64,000 nucleotides of DNA from Ursus arctos (taxonomy: Eukaryota > Chordata > Mammalia > Carnivora > Ursidae): positions 27,828,272 to 27,892,271 of the forward strand of contig NW_026622874.1 in the NCBI RefSeq assembly GCF_023065955.2, read 5' to 3'. Shown here piece by piece: positions 1-10,800 of this stretch. A program made the position numbers and the translations under genes. Within the stretch, counting starts at the first letter, position 1; each line of letters begins with the position of its first letter. Below the pieces are notes generated by a model, which was not told where the DNA came from, did not search any database, and saw only the letters and a list, made by a program, of their open reading frames with translations.

Positions 1-329
1 AGGGCAGTGCTGTTCTCTAGATCAGTATGCCCACTGAGCCAAGGAGACCCATTTATTTTTAATTGAATTAAATTGCTCACAAAATGAAAGTAGCATACTT
101 TCATTAATATTTAATTACATACAGTGTTAAACAATGATCACAAAGAAAACTTTGCAGCTTTTTTTGTCTCTGCTTTTTTTTATTATTACTTTGTTAAACA
201 AGATACTTTTATTAGCTGTTTTATGCTTGGAATTTTAAGGGCCCTGTTATTATACCACTCAAGAAGTACTTAATTGGCAGGACTCAGCTGAGTGAGGTGG
301 TAGGTTGGCTGTGACGCTGGCCACTGGTA

Positions 330-331
<2 letters not shown>
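1..331. other. Intergenic, AT-rich, nothing recognised
   Basis: No coding frame, RNA gene or repeat family could be assigned. The sequence is AT-rich with poly-T runs near 160-185. This is the far downstream flank of PROX1, whose 3' end lies about 51 kb away. Confidence 0.5.
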
Positions 332-372
<41 letters not shown>

Positions 373-386
373 ATATATATATATAT
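332..386. repeat. (TG)n followed by (AT)n microsatellite
   Basis: About nineteen uninterrupted TG units run from 332 to 370, followed by a short AT run to 386. The compound structure is typical of a polymorphic mammalian microsatellite. Confidence 0.95.
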
Positions 387-546
387 ACTCTAGCTTCAAT
401 CACTGGGCCACAGAGAGATATTTGAGGGAGCATTCAGGGCCTCCAACAAAGATACAAAAGTCCACATTCTGGATATCTTGAGGTCAACTAGCCATGCCTA
501 CTTCTCCAAAAACTCCTGTATATACTGAGAAAAGACATTGCGTTTT

Positions 547-759
547 TTTGTTTGTTTGTTTGTTTGTTTTAAAGATTTAATTTATTTATTTGACAGAGAT
601 AGAGACAGCCAGCGAGAGAGGGAACACAAGCAGGGGGAGTGGGAGAGGAAGAAGCAGGCTCATAGCGGAGGAGCCTGATGTGGGGCTCGATCCCATAACG
701 CCGGGATCACGCCCTGAGCCGAAGGCAGACGCTTAACCGCTGTGCCACCCAGGTGGCCC
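547..759 (-). mobile_element. Can-SINE (tRNA-Lys-derived), antisense
   Basis: The antisense copy reads from a (GTTT)n run (the inverted A-rich tail) through TTTATTTATTTGACAGAGAT, the CT-rich body and the inverted tRNA-like head ending in CCACCCAGGTGGCCC. Flanking direct repeats AGACATTGCGTTTT (533-546) and AGACATCGCGTTTT (760-773) differ at one base, so it is a complete retrotransposition event. Confidence 0.93.
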
Positions 760-854
760 AGACATCGCGTTTTGTAACAGATCGTTCCAAAGGAAAAAGA
801 GTTCTACTTTGGCAGCTTATTTCTGTATTTTATCAGATTGTTCTCACATCATAG

Positions 855-1029
855 TTCGGTGATTCTCAAACTTTTGGGTACCTAAGAAGCCCCTGAGGTA
901 CTTGTTAAAATACGGATTCTCTGGTCCCATGGCCAAAAATTTTAATTCAGTAAGGGCCAGAGAATCTGCATTTTTCACAGGCTTCCAAGGTACTGATTCT
1001 GATGCGAGGGTTAGAAGTCCACACTGAGA
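855..1029 (+). mobile_element. MER5A-like hAT-Charlie MITE
   Basis: The segment opens with GTGATTCTCAAACTTTTGGG, contains the characteristic middle GAGAATCTGCATTTTTCACA and closes with CACACTGAGAAAC. That is the order and length of MER5A (about 190 bp), a non-autonomous hAT-Charlie DNA transposon. The ends are degraded relative to the CAGTGGTTCTC terminal repeat, consistent with an old mammalian copy. Confidence 0.85.
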
Positions 1030-2261
1030 AACATCATCATGAAGACAGAGAACAGAGGAAAAGAGACCATCTAGTCATATTTTCAGCAATGGAATTGTTT
1101 TTCAAATGAAGTCTCATACGGAACTCCAAAAGTTAAAACAAATAAAAGCATTGTTGCTATGGTTAAAATGATGATGGGGGCCCTTTCTTTTTCCCTATGT
1201 CTCCTCTTGGCCTCTTCATGAAGGCTGGAGCCACAGAGCCATGGCACTTGGAGGCACAGTTTGAAAACCCTGAATTAGTCTTGGTAGATAAATAATAGAT
1301 GTTTTAACTAGTCAGGTAAATTTGTAACATCAGGCAGGAATTGTGTAAGATGTGTCCAAAGATAAAATAGCTTCCCAAAGAAATAGTTTTGAATTCTCTG
1401 TCATAACAGGAATCTGAGCAACCTTTGGCTGCCGGTTGACAAGGATATTCAAGTCTTTATTGTGTTGCCATAGACCTCTTACTGGATACATTCTGAGCAA
1501 ATGAAAAACTAAGAGAGGCTTAAGACAAACCACCTCCAAAATCTAAGTTGTTTCCACATTGGTGTGAATAACTCCTTGCCCCAAAGATTTTACTAATTTC
1601 AGTATTCTAAAGTGATTCTCTTTGATTGCATCCTCCTCTTATTCTAGAAGCTTAAACATCACAGAGCAAATAAGAACTTGAGTTCAGAAAACTCTCCCAA
1701 AAGATTATTTTTCGTGGGTGGAAAAGAGTGGTTTCGGTTATCTATAAGTTCCAGGGTTCATCAGGAAGACTCTGGGCTTTGGTTTCTGGAAGAGAATGGG
1801 TTGGTGCCCTATTCCACCACCTCCTGATTGTATTATTTGGGTCCAAGAACTTAAACTTTCTAGTCTGTTTCCTCATCCGTAATACTGAATTATAGAGAAG
1901 ATAATACCAAAGAGCAGAGGAGAGGGGACTAACTGAGATTTTTGCAAAATGGTGAATGTGCAGTAGGGACTCAGAAAATGTTACTGTCTCCCACTCTCTT
2001 CCACACTCCGATTTCCTCCCTCCCTTTTCTCCCCACTCTGTTCCCCTCCGATAGGATGCAGAGCTTGGAGCACAAAAACAGGGGCTGTAAATGAGAAAAG
2101 TGCAAACAGAGCTTGGGGTCCAACAAGCATGTCGCTTGGCTTAGTCATAGCAGTCGGAAGGGGCGCAAAGGTTCCCCTCCAAAGTCCTTGAAGGCTTGTG
2201 TTTGTCCCTTTGCGGGGTGATTCATGATCTCGCGGCTATTTCAGGTAATTGTTAATTGGCC
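1030..2261. other. Intergenic; weak MIR trace near 1845-1975
   Basis: No gene is supported. The stretch TCTAGTCTGTTTCCTCATCC at about 1858-1877 followed by GCAGTAGGGACTCAG near 1960 resembles a degraded sense MIR. At 1245-1275 a sequence like the 3' end of MER5-type elements occurs. The rest is unassigned. Confidence 0.4.
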
Positions 2262-2450
2262 TTTTAGTTTACAAAGCACTTTCACATACCTTATTGCATC
2301 TGATCTTCGCAATAATTGCAGGGCACCTATTATTTTCCTCATTTTACAGATGAGCCAACTGAAACAATGATTAAGAAATGAGCCCACAAACTGAGAATTG
2401 AGAGGCAAAGTCTGAACTTGAACCCAGAGGAGCTGGCTCCTCCATTAGAA
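2262..2450 (-). mobile_element. MIR SINE, antisense
   Basis: The order is that of an inverted MIR: ACAAAGCACTTTCACATACC, then CTCATTTTACAGATGAG (the conserved core), then GAACTTGAACCCAGAGGAGC from the tRNA-derived end. Divergence is high, as expected for an ancient mammalian SINE. Confidence 0.85.
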
Positions 2451-2829
2451 CAGTACCACTCTTCTCATGCTGTCTCCTGAAAATAATCGTCACATTGATA
2501 ACACAATAATGGTTCTCTCTCAAGAGATGTCTAGTATGTGAAGTTTTTTTAAAGGCACTTCTGGGAATAGAAAAATAAGTACAAATCATAGCCCCTCTTC
2601 TGGAATGGATTTGCCATTTAGTATAGAGTTGAGAAAAGAGCTTTCTGACCAACCCTTTCTATCTTCCCAGCTCTCTCTCTTTAGTACCCTGACTCCCACA
2701 GTTCTAATCACCCCACCAGGCTGGATCCCCCTTGACCCTACCACCATTTTATCATCGCTTACTTGACTCATGTCCTTGTTTCTCTTCTTCCCTAGTTGAG
2801 ATTCTAAGGCCCATCATTAGAGCACTTCC
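2451..2829. other. Intergenic, nothing recognised
   Basis: No gene, RNA or clearly assignable repeat. Short open frames on the minus strand here lack any family resemblance. Confidence 0.4.
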
Positions 2830-3659
2830 TTATGTAACATTCTAACTCTTCTCCTCATTGGACTCATCTGGCAAAATGCCAGCCCTGGTTACACTGAACT
2901 CTCAACCCACAAGTCACCCGCACGTTCCTAGCTGATCATGGCCGGAGGAAAACACAACTACGATGAGTGGTCTTGGTTTAAGTTCAGGATGACCGTCTTC
3001 AACTTGGCTCTCAACGTCAGCTGCCAATTCTACTTTAACTCCCTAGTCCATTCACTCTCCTTCTCACCTTTCCAACGACCTCACCCCCTCTCCTCTTTCA
3101 TAGGTATTCAGTATCTCCCCTCCCACCTACGCTCAGAAGGGAAATTCCAGAATATTTGCAACCACACCCACCCACCTCCCTGCCTTTTGTTCTATGTGCT
3201 CTACCTTCAACATTCAGCTTCCTACGTAAGGAAAACCCCTTCACTTTTGCTACTTCATACTCCAAGCAGCCTTGAGTCTTGCCGTTCAAGGACATCACTG
3301 GCAATTCTTCTGTATCATCCTTTTCTTCCTCTATGATGCATCAGTCCGTTCAGTGTACAACCACTGCTGCTTTTCCCACCTTAAAAAATCCCTGTCTTGT
3401 CCTCCTATCACCCTTTAGCTTTAGCTCTACTACGCTGTTGTTCGTTACAGCCAAACTCAAAAGAACTGGTGACATCCAATGCCGGAATTTCTCTTCAGTT
3501 CTCACTCTACTCCCATCTGTGCTTCCCCGCCCCTCCCTCAAACCACCAAAACTGTTCTTGAGGCCACTAATGACGTCCTCGTTTCCAAATCCATGACTTC
3601 TCAGTTCACACCTCCTTTGTCTCTAAGAAAAATTTAACAATGTAGATAACTTCCTCCTT

Positions 3660-3882
3660 TTTTTTTTTTTAAAGATTTTATGTATTTATTTGAGAGAGAG
3701 AGAGAGAGAGCGCACATGAGCACAGGAGCAGGGGGAGGGGCAGAGGGAGAAGCAGACTCCCCACTGAGCTGCTCAATCCCAGGATCTTGAGATCAAGACC
3801 TGAGCCAAGGGCAGACGCTTAACTGACTGAGCTACCCAGGTGTCCCCCACCCCCTTTTTAGAGATTTTATTTATTTATTTGA
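3660..3882 (-). mobile_element. Compound Can-SINE insertion, antisense
   Basis: A full antisense Can-SINE (poly-T, GATTTTATGTATTTATTTGA, head ending GAGCTACCCAGGTGTCCC) is followed at about 3850-3882 by a second short Can-SINE tail fragment, GAGATTTTATTTATTTATTT. The identical 15-bp repeat GATAACTTCCTCCTT occurs at 3645-3659 and 3883-3897 and bounds both parts together. They therefore entered, or were rearranged, as one unit. Confidence 0.88.
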
Positions 3883-4135
3883 GATAACTTCCTCCTTCTT
3901 GAGTATCTCCTCCACTAGGCTCTTAAGATACTGTATGTTTCTAGATTTCTTCCAGTTTGCTGGCCACTCCTTCTCATTCTCTTTTGCTGGTTCCTATTCA
4001 TTTCCCTGATCTCTAAACAAAGAACACCACAGCTCCACCTTCAGACATCTTGTCTCCTTTACTCTACTTTCCCTGCCTTAACGATCTCATCTAATCTCTT
4101 TCAATAAGCTAATGACTTCCTATCATGGACTGAAT

Positions 4136-4511
4136 TGTGTCCTCCAAAATTCATATGTTAAAATCGTAATGCCCGGTACCTCAGAATGTGACTGTATTTG
4201 GTGAAAGGGTCTGTAAAGAGGTCATTAAGGTTAAATGAGGCTGTCAGGATGGGCCCTAATCCACTGTAACTGTTTTCCTGATAAGAAGAGGGAATTCTGA
4301 CACGCAAAGAGACGCCGGGGATGTGCGTGCATAGAGAAAGACCACACGAGGACACAGCACGAAGGCAAGGAGAGAGACCTCAGAAGAAACCAAACCTGCT
4401 GACACCGGATCTTGGATTTCCAAACTCCAGAACTGTTGAAAAATACATTTCTGTTGTTTTAGCCACTCAATCTGTGGTTTTATGTTATGGCAGCCCAAGC
4501 CAACTCTTACA
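4136..4511 (+). mobile_element. Solo LTR, ERVL-MaLR (MLT1 group)
   Basis: It begins TGGACTGAATTGTGTCCTCC, continues with GGTCATTAAGGTTAAATGAG, GAGGACACAGCACGAAGGC and CTCCAGAACTGTTGAAAAAT, and ends in GGCAGCCCAAGCCAACTC followed by TTACA. That is the expected layout of an MLT1-type LTR of about 380 bp. No internal retroviral sequence flanks it, so it is a solo LTR inserted in the L2. Confidence 0.88.
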
Positions 4512-5126
4512 TTTCCAAGGTTATTTCTCTAGCTCAGAACTCGCCCTGGAACTTCTATAGACAATTGGTTACTTAACATCTCCAGTTGGATGTCTAATAG
4601 GCATCTCAGGCTTCACATGACCTTCCCTCCAAAGCCATTTCTCCAACAGTCTTTTCATCTTAGTAAATGATAACTCAGGCCAAAAGCCTTGACGTCCCCT
4701 GTGACTGCCTTTTCTCTTTCTCTCCCCATCCTCTCTTCTCATCTTCCATACTGGAGGTCACAAGCAAATAGGTCCATGTCCAGCTCTACCTTCAAATTAT
4801 ATCCCAAACACATGACTTGATACTACCATTATGCCACCACCTTGGTCCAATCTCCATCATCTGTTACCTGGGGAAGTCCAGTAGCCCCCCAATCCATTCT
4901 TCCTCTTCCTGCCCTTATCTTCTTCTTGGTCCATTTTCAGCTCTGCAGCCAGACTGATGTTAGGAAAACATACTGGGTCACATCACTCCTCTGCTCAAAA
5001 CCCTGTATTAGTTCCTGCCTCACTCGGAATAAAACCAAGTCCCTACTATGCCTCACATCACTCACTTCATTTCCTGCTCTTTTCTCTCTCACCCACTTTG
5101 CTCCAGCTCAACTGGCCTCCAATTTT

Positions 5127-5317
5127 CTCCTTTTTACTTTTTTAAAGGTTTTATTTATTTATTTGATATAGAGAGAGAGCACAAGCAGGATGAGGGGCAG
5201 AGGAGAGAGAGTTCCCATCGAGCAGGGAACATGATGTGGGGCTCGATCCCAGGACCCTGAGACCACGACCTGAGCTGAAGACAGACGCTTAACCAACTGA
5301 GCCACCTGGGGCGCCCC
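5127..5317 (-). mobile_element. Can-SINE, antisense
   Basis: Inverted A-rich tail (GGTTTTATTTATTTATTTGA), body and head ending GAGCCACCTGGGGCGCCCC. The imperfect repeat GGCCTCCAATTTT (5114-5126) and GGCCTCCAACTTTT (5318-5331) flanks it. Insertion is within L2 sequence. Confidence 0.93.
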
Positions 5318-5635
5318 GGCCTCCAACTTTTCTTCAGACGTATCCCAGCATTCCTGCCTCAGAACTTTTGTTCTTACTTCTCCCTTCACCTCTGGTGCTC
5401 TTCCCCCAGATACCTTTATGTCCTTTGGGTCTTCATTTATACGTCATCTTCTCAGAGACGGCATCCTTGATCACCCTCCACCCTTGCCAGGCATTACTTG
5501 ACCCATCTTCCCTTCTTTTCTCCACAGCACATATCTCATTTTCTAGATATTTCACTTATTTGTTCATTATCTGCCTCCCTTTAGTACAGGAAAGTTCCAT
5601 GGAGACACAGGCTGAGAGTGAGTTTGAGGTTCAGG

Positions 5636-5648
<13 letters not shown>

Positions 5649-5666
<18 letters not shown>

Positions 5667-5855
5667 AAAGATTTTATTTATTTATTTGACAGAGATAGAG
5701 ACAGCCAGCGAGAGAGGGAACACAAGCAGGGAGAGTGGGAGAGGAAGAAGCAGGCTCATAGCGGAGGAGCCTGATGTGGGGCTCGATCCCATAACGCCGG
5801 GATCACGCCCTGAGCCAAAGGCAGATGCTTAACCGCTGTGCCACCCAGGCGCCCC
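5649..5855 (-). mobile_element. Can-SINE, antisense, within L2 3' end
   Basis: A T16 run, GATTTTATTTATTTATTTGA, the ACAGCCAGCGAGAGAGGGAA body and a head ending GTGCCACCCAGGCGCCCC. It is almost identical to the copy at 547-759, including CTCATAGCGGAGGAGCCTGA. CAGGTTTTC occurs on both sides. The L2 3' end resumes after it. Confidence 0.94.
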
Positions 5856-6249
5856 AGGTTTTCGATTTTGTTTCCTACTGCAGTTTTAGTGTCTAGAACA
5901 GTGCCGGGGCAGAGTGGGCATTCAATAACGATTTCTTGAATGAATCAGTAAATGAAACTACTGGAGGTCCTGATAGTTAGGCTGAATAGTTTGGGATAAA
6001 TGTGACAGTAGGAAGAGAACCCATGGGAGATCTTGAGCAGAAGAATTTATTGCCTGTGGTATCTGAAGAAAATGATTTACATTAATAACTTCAATAATTA
6101 CTCTACCTTCTGTCTTTTCACCATTTACATTTTTACCTGGCAGTTTCTACTCATTCTTTCTGATCCGGCGTCGAAGACGTTTGCCATAACTAACTTCCCT
6201 TAACTTCTCAGGCTGGAATGAACTCTTGGGTCTTCTTGGGGCCCTCTTT

Positions 6250-6410
6250 TGCACCCAATGACTTTATTTCTACCTTGATCACACTGACTACTATTGTGGT
6301 TTTGTATGTCTGTCTCTTGCACTGGTCTGTGGGCCCCCTGAGATGGAGTACTGCAATGTCTGGTTCCCGTGGCTTCCTCACCTAGCACTACACGTCATAT
6401 AGGTAACCGA
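6250..6410 (+). mobile_element. L2 LINE 3' fragment, sense
   Basis: The segment ACTTTATTTCTACCTTGATC, GTCTGTCTCTTGCACTGGTC and CCTCACCTAGCACTACACGT follows the order of the L2 3' end. It is strongly diverged, so the family call is tentative. Confidence 0.5.
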
Positions 6411-6884
6411 CATTATTTGATTCCAGTAACTTGAAAGTAGGGATTACAGATTCTTTTATGGTATATAAATAGAGAAAGGATTTATGCCCAAGAAAAATTA
6501 GATTCCAGGTTGTGAAAGAATTTGTAAATGTGGTCACTGTAGCACTGTCTGGGATCTTTGAGGAACTGGAGAGAATAAGAGGTAACAGGTACCATATTTG
6601 AACAAGTTTTATCCTAACTTGAAAAGGAAATGTGGATTAGGAAAACTGTAAACCAGTGAGGTTAGCAACAAGGTGCTATAACAGATTATCTTCAGGAAGT
6701 TCCTACAAATGAAAATCATATTCACCAAAAACCAGGATGCATTCACAAAGTGCAAGTCATACTGGAATAATCCCCTGCCTGTTTTTGGCAGGGAAATTAG
6801 ATTAATAGATTAATTTAGAAAACGGATTTTTTTTCCCCCTGTTCTTTGATTTATTGTTTACCCTTCTTCTTGAATTTACTTCTT
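6411..6884. other. Intergenic, nothing recognised
   Basis: AT-rich DNA with no assignable repeat, coding frame or RNA gene. Confidence 0.4.
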
Positions 6885-7560
6885 GGGAAATATATTTCCC
6901 CAGAGTTTGTCCATGTCAGGCCCTGGTCGAGGTGCTGGGGATATATCATGAAAGGTCTGATGACAGGAGACAGGAAAACTCATTATGAAATGAGACACAC
7001 AGCGTGTCACATGGACACAAGTGTGGAGAAGCAGGTCCAAAGTGGGGAAATGGGTGGTCAGGAAGATTCCATAAGAAGGTCATTTGAGCCAGGCTTGGAG
7101 CAGAGGAAGCAAGGCTTGGTGATAGCTAGGCAAAGAGTACTCAGAGAAGAAGGGAGGCAAATGTCCCTTGAGACTCCTGGGGGAAGGTGTCTGCAGCAGG
7201 GCCAGCGAGGGCAGAGGCACAGATGTCATCAGGAAGGAAAAACGTCTCAGTGTTGAGGCAAGACCTCAAAGGGGATTGTATCAATTTTACGTTTTCCAGC
7301 AAGCTATGGAAAATCATTAGCTGGCTGGAGCAGAAGAGTGAAATTGCCTGATGATGTCCATGTGACATGCTGTGTGTCTCATTTCATAATGAGTCTCCCT
7401 GTCTCCCGTCATCAGTGAAATTATCTGATATACTTGAAGAAGTCCCTTGAAGAAATGAGACCAGTGTGAGTCCACTGCAGTTGGAGAGACCTTGGTGGCC
7501 AGCATCAAGATGATAGCATCCAACGTTGTAGGAAGAAGTCCTAGGATTTCTGATGTATTT
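6885..7560 (-). mobile_element. L2 LINE, antisense fragment
   Basis: Inverted L2 landmarks appear in order: GGCCCTGGTCGAGGTGCTGG, GGTGGTCAGGAAGATTCC, CATTTGAGCCAGGCTTGGAG, GCTGGCTGGAGCAGAAGAGT and GACCAGTGTGAGTCCACTGC. The 60-bp inverted repeat arms at 6958-7017 and 7355-7414 do not fit the L2 order and appear to interrupt it. Confidence 0.65.
6958..7414. repeat. 60-bp near-perfect inverted repeat, arms 337 bp apart
   Basis: The arm at 6958-7017 (starting TGATGACAGGAGACAGG) matches the reverse complement of 7355-7414 at 56 of 60 positions by direct comparison. Homology stops abruptly at both ends of both arms. The right arm is itself flanked by related direct repeats, AGTGAAATTGCCTGAT (7337-7352) and AGTGAAATTATCTGAT (7414-7429). 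This suggests the right arm was pasted in as an inverted copy. No known repeat family was recognised for the arm. Confidence 0.85.
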
Positions 7561-7689
7561 GAAGACAAATCAAAGGTATTCGGTAAGGGGCCTCATTATC
7601 TGATACTTGGGCAGAAGATGGAGAAAGAAGGCCTGAGTGGAGGGAGGGAGGGAGAATAATACGACAGGTAAAAGAACAGACTGAATCAC

Positions 7690-7845
7690 AGTTCTGGCAA
7701 TATCTTATTATGTAACCTTAAACAAGTTATATAAACTCTTGGAATTTTAGTGTCCTCATCTATACAATAAGGATTGTAATATTTGCCTCTACTTAAGAAT
7801 TGTTGTGATGATTGAAACAAGAAATACAGGTAACATTTTTTATGG
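7690..7845 (+). mobile_element. MIR SINE, sense
   Basis: TATGTAACCTTAAACAAGTT, GTCCTCATCTATACAATAAG and GAATTGTTGTGATGATTGAA are degraded versions of the MIR core in sense order. Confidence 0.75.
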
Positions 7846-7878
7846 TTACACACACACAGAAAGGCATCCATAGATGGT

Positions 7879-7881
<3 letters not shown>

Positions 7882-7913
<32 letters not shown>
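7882..7913. repeat. (GT)n microsatellite
   Basis: About sixteen uninterrupted GT dinucleotides directly follow the MIR remnant. Confidence 0.95.
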
Positions 7914-7915
<2 letters not shown>

Positions 7916-8240
7916 TAGGGGGTCACAGGTTAAGGGTAAGTTTGAGGTTCAAGCTTGTGCTATCTGACTGATCCTAGAAGTAGACTAAGGTAGTCTTTGA
8001 GAGAGAATTCATTCAAAGGGAAGAAGGAACCAGCTATGAAAATGACAAGAACACAAAGGAACGGGAAGAGCAAATCGGACTTGCTTCCTGGTTCAGCTAT
8101 AGGAACTCATGTCTGGGCCCTAGGGAGAGAGATTACACTTATAAAATGAAAAAAAAATGCAAATAAAAATCAACCCCAAATTTATTAATATATCGGGGAC
8201 CCAAGCAGCACTACATTGTGCCCTTTGAACAGTATAGCTC

Positions 8241-8346
8241 AGGGGTGCCTGGCTGACTCAATTGGAAGAGCATGACACTCTTGATCTCAGGGTCATGAGT
8301 TGGAGCCCCCATGTTGGGTGTAGAGATTATATAAACAAACAAACAG
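8241..8346 (+). mobile_element. Short Can-SINE, sense
   Basis: GGGGTGCCTGGCTGACTCAA (tRNA-like head), GATCTCAGGGTCATGAGTTG and TGTTGGGTGTAGAGATTA, then an AAAC-rich tail. It lacks the CT-rich tract of the longer copies and represents the short, older Can-SINE form. Confidence 0.88.
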
Positions 8347-9975
8347 TTTGAGAAAGCATGAGAAAGTTGGTCTGCCATAAACCACTGTCCATTTTGGCAA
8401 ATTGAGGATTCCAGTGTAGCAATAGTGGTGCAGACAAGAGTTGGCAAAAGCCAGAACAGTGCTTTATGTGAGACCATCATGCTATAGGAAGATGCAGTAG
8501 TTCCCGGCAGAGGCAGCTGGTGTTACACCCAGTGGTGATAGGAGATGTGCTCACTCAAAGTAATGGTATCCAGCAGAATTGGTAATGGTGCTGGTGAATG
8601 GCTCAAAGTGGCTGAAAGGACATATACATTAGCAAATATAAGAGTCCACTGGGGACATCCAGAAGAACTGTACTTGGAGGGCAAGGTGGAAGTGGAAGGA
8701 GGAAGAGTGCAGCGGGCACTTCTGTTGGACCAGGGGCATCAGTAGAGGTAGGGAGAGGCAAAACAGGAAGTGATATTTGCATTCCCTGGGACGTCATCAT
8801 ATCCAGAGTTGAGGGAAACAGGAAAGTTTGGCTCCCTGAAGATAATAGGGTAGATTAGTAACTAATGAATCTCCATGCCCAAGCAGTTTAAGTCTAGAAC
8901 TGATATCAGTCAGGAGAGAAGGCTGCAGAAGTATAGTGTGAACCCTATCTTCAACCATACTCTGCTTTATTTTTTAAAGTTTAAATCAATGTTTAGATAA
9001 ACTTGTAGAGAACATATTATCAAATTTATGGTCACAAAAAAGGATAAACTGCTAATAATGATAGCTAATATTTATCAGACTCTTACTATATGTCAAGTAT
9101 CTACGTCTTAGCCACGCATATATGAAAAAGAAAGATTTTAACTAGCATAAATCTCAATATAAAAAATAAGGTGAATGATGCCCTCCCCCCAAAAAAAGCC
9201 CAAAAGAAATATGCTTTTAAAAGGCATTATAAAAGCTTATGTTTAAAATTAGGTAGGTAATTGTCTTGTGCAATAGTATTTAGAACACTCATGAAATGTG
9301 TTGTCCAGATGCTATACATTAAAAAAATAAATGAAGTATATATTTTACAAAGAAGGTGTGAAAGCTAGAAAAATGATGCAAAACTTAGTCCAATGAAGTG
9401 TTGTTGAAAGCACAGGAGATTTTTAGTCTGGAGAAGAGACGACTGAGTGGGGAAACATCTTCATTATCTTCAAATACAGTAACAGTCACAGGAAGAGGGA
9501 TTAGTTTTTTTCTGGATGACCCCAATTGGACAGAACTGGGACCAGTGGCTAAAGATGTTGGGAGACAGATTTTCCTACAATATAATGAAGACATTTCTAA
9601 GAGAGATATCTGATGTTAGAATGGGCAAGCTAAAGAGGCAGCGAGGTCTTTTTCGCTAGAGGTATCCAATTATAGATGCACTGTCACTTGGCAAGAGGCA
9701 ATTTCAGTGTTTGAGTGGGGTCCATTTAAATGGCCCCTTCTCGCTTAGAGGTGGTTAGGTTAGATTAGTTGAAGTCATAAGGCTAGTGGCCTGTGAAGGG
9801 CCGTGGTGCACCTGACTATATTCCAGAGCCACGGCTGATCCCCTCAGTGGCCATAACTAGAGTGTCACTTGTGTTGATAGAAAAAGGAATAATTTTCAGA
9901 AAAGCCATGGAAATGTGAAATCTAAGTTAAGATTCTATTTTCTTTATAAAGATATTTAAAATCGCAAGCCTTTCA
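8347..9975. other. Intergenic, mostly unique; small L2/MIR-like trace near 9055-9115
   Basis: No gene is supported. GATAGCTAATATTTATCAGA followed by TACTATATGTCAAGTATCTA resembles the common antisense L2/MIR end. The remainder could not be assigned. Confidence 0.4.
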
Positions 9976-10094
9976 GGGCACCTGGCTGTTTCAGTCCGTG
10001 GAGCATGAGACTCTGGATCTCAGGGTTGTGGGTTCAAGCCCCATGTTGGATGTAGAGATTACTTAAAAATAAAATCTTAAAAAAAAAATAAATA
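9976..10094 (+). mobile_element. Short Can-SINE, sense
   Basis: GGGCACCTGGCTGTTTCAGT head, GGTTCAAGCCCCATGTTGGA, TGTAGAGATTACTTAAAAAT and an A-rich tail. Flanking duplications are AAATCGCAAGCCTTTCA (9959-9975) and AAATCGCAAGCTTTTCA (10095-10111), one mismatch in 17 bases. Confidence 0.93.
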
Positions 10095-10111
10095 AAATCG
10101 CAAGCTTTTCA

Positions 10112-10644
10112 AGAGAAAATATAAAAATAAAGTGCAATCATGAAGTTGGTATAAGCCCTCTGATGACAACACGTTGATGTCAACATAGGGCTCAAATGAA
10201 AGGGGCTGTCATCACTACAACTATCATGCCCCCAACAACCCACATCCCCCTGGAGGTCTGAGTAACAACTTTCCAACACCAACTGAGAATTCAACCCTCT
10301 GCACACTGTACATTTACCTCCTAATGACACAAATCCATATCCTTGTCACCCCTCTAGATTGCAGGCAGCCTGAGTTAGAACCATGTGTAATTTAGGCTTG
10401 GATCCTACAAAGCTCCTTGCATAGGCCTTTAGATGCAGATGACGCCTTTTACTGAATTAAAAAATCAAAACTTTCTACTAAAGAGCCCCAAGGAAGTGGT
10501 TATTTTAATGTCAAAAATCAACCCAACATATATTTTTTGACTTCTCAAGTGACCTACCTGTTGAACTGAGTTTCATAGGATAGTCATTTGCATGGAAAGG
10601 TAAGTCACACAGTGAAAAAAAATCCCATTTCCAAATAAAATGAA
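10112..10644. other. Intergenic; possible L2 trace near 10345-10440
   Basis: CCTCTAGATTGCAGGCAGCC followed by CTCCTTGCATAGGCC is suggestive of a degraded sense L2 3' end. Nothing else was recognised. Confidence 0.35.
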
Positions 10645-10800
10645 CCTAGTCCTGATTGAATTTATTAGGCATTTACCAAGAGCCTACTACGTGGCAGTCA
10701 TCAGGCCCAACTCCATAGGGATTACAGAAATGACTCAGATGTGAAACCCACTTGTAGAAAGCTCTCAATGTTATGAGACAAAGTAAAGATAAACTATTGC
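10645..10800 (-). mobile_element. L2 LINE 3' end, antisense
   Basis: TTATTAGGCATTTACCAAGA, CCTACTACGTGGCAGTCATC and GATTACAGAAATGACTCAGA follow the inverted L2 3' end (a stretch that in the consensus reads as a 'cactactatgtgccaggc' type motif). Confidence 0.65.

Larger units (their letters stand above)
2830..5950 (+). mobile_element. L2 LINE, long sense fragment with nested insertions
   Basis: Segments follow L2 order in the sense direction. The reverse-transcriptase-coding region includes GAGGCCACTAATGACGTCCT and GCTGGCCACTCCTTCTCATT. Then come TCCAGTTGGATGTCTAATAG (4580s), TCACATCACTCCTCTGCTCA (4978-4997) and finally GTGCTCTTCCCCCAGATACC and AGAACAGTGCCGGGGCAGAG near the 3' end, closing in a TGAATGAATCAG tail. 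Reading frames are destroyed. The copy is split by an MLT1 LTR at 4136-4511 and by Can-SINEs at 3660-3882, 5127-5317 and 5649-5855. The 5' limit is uncertain. Confidence 0.8.

Noticed and set aside
30..55. Short resemblance to an antisense Can-SINE head (CCACTGAGCCAAGGAGACCC)
   Set aside because: Only the word ACTGAGCCA is shared, there is no body or tail, and the GGCGCCCC end is absent.
4136..4511. Possibility of a larger endogenous retrovirus at the MLT1 LTR sites
   Set aside because: No gag, pol or env-like sequence adjoins any of the MLT1 LTRs; all are solo LTRs or fragments.
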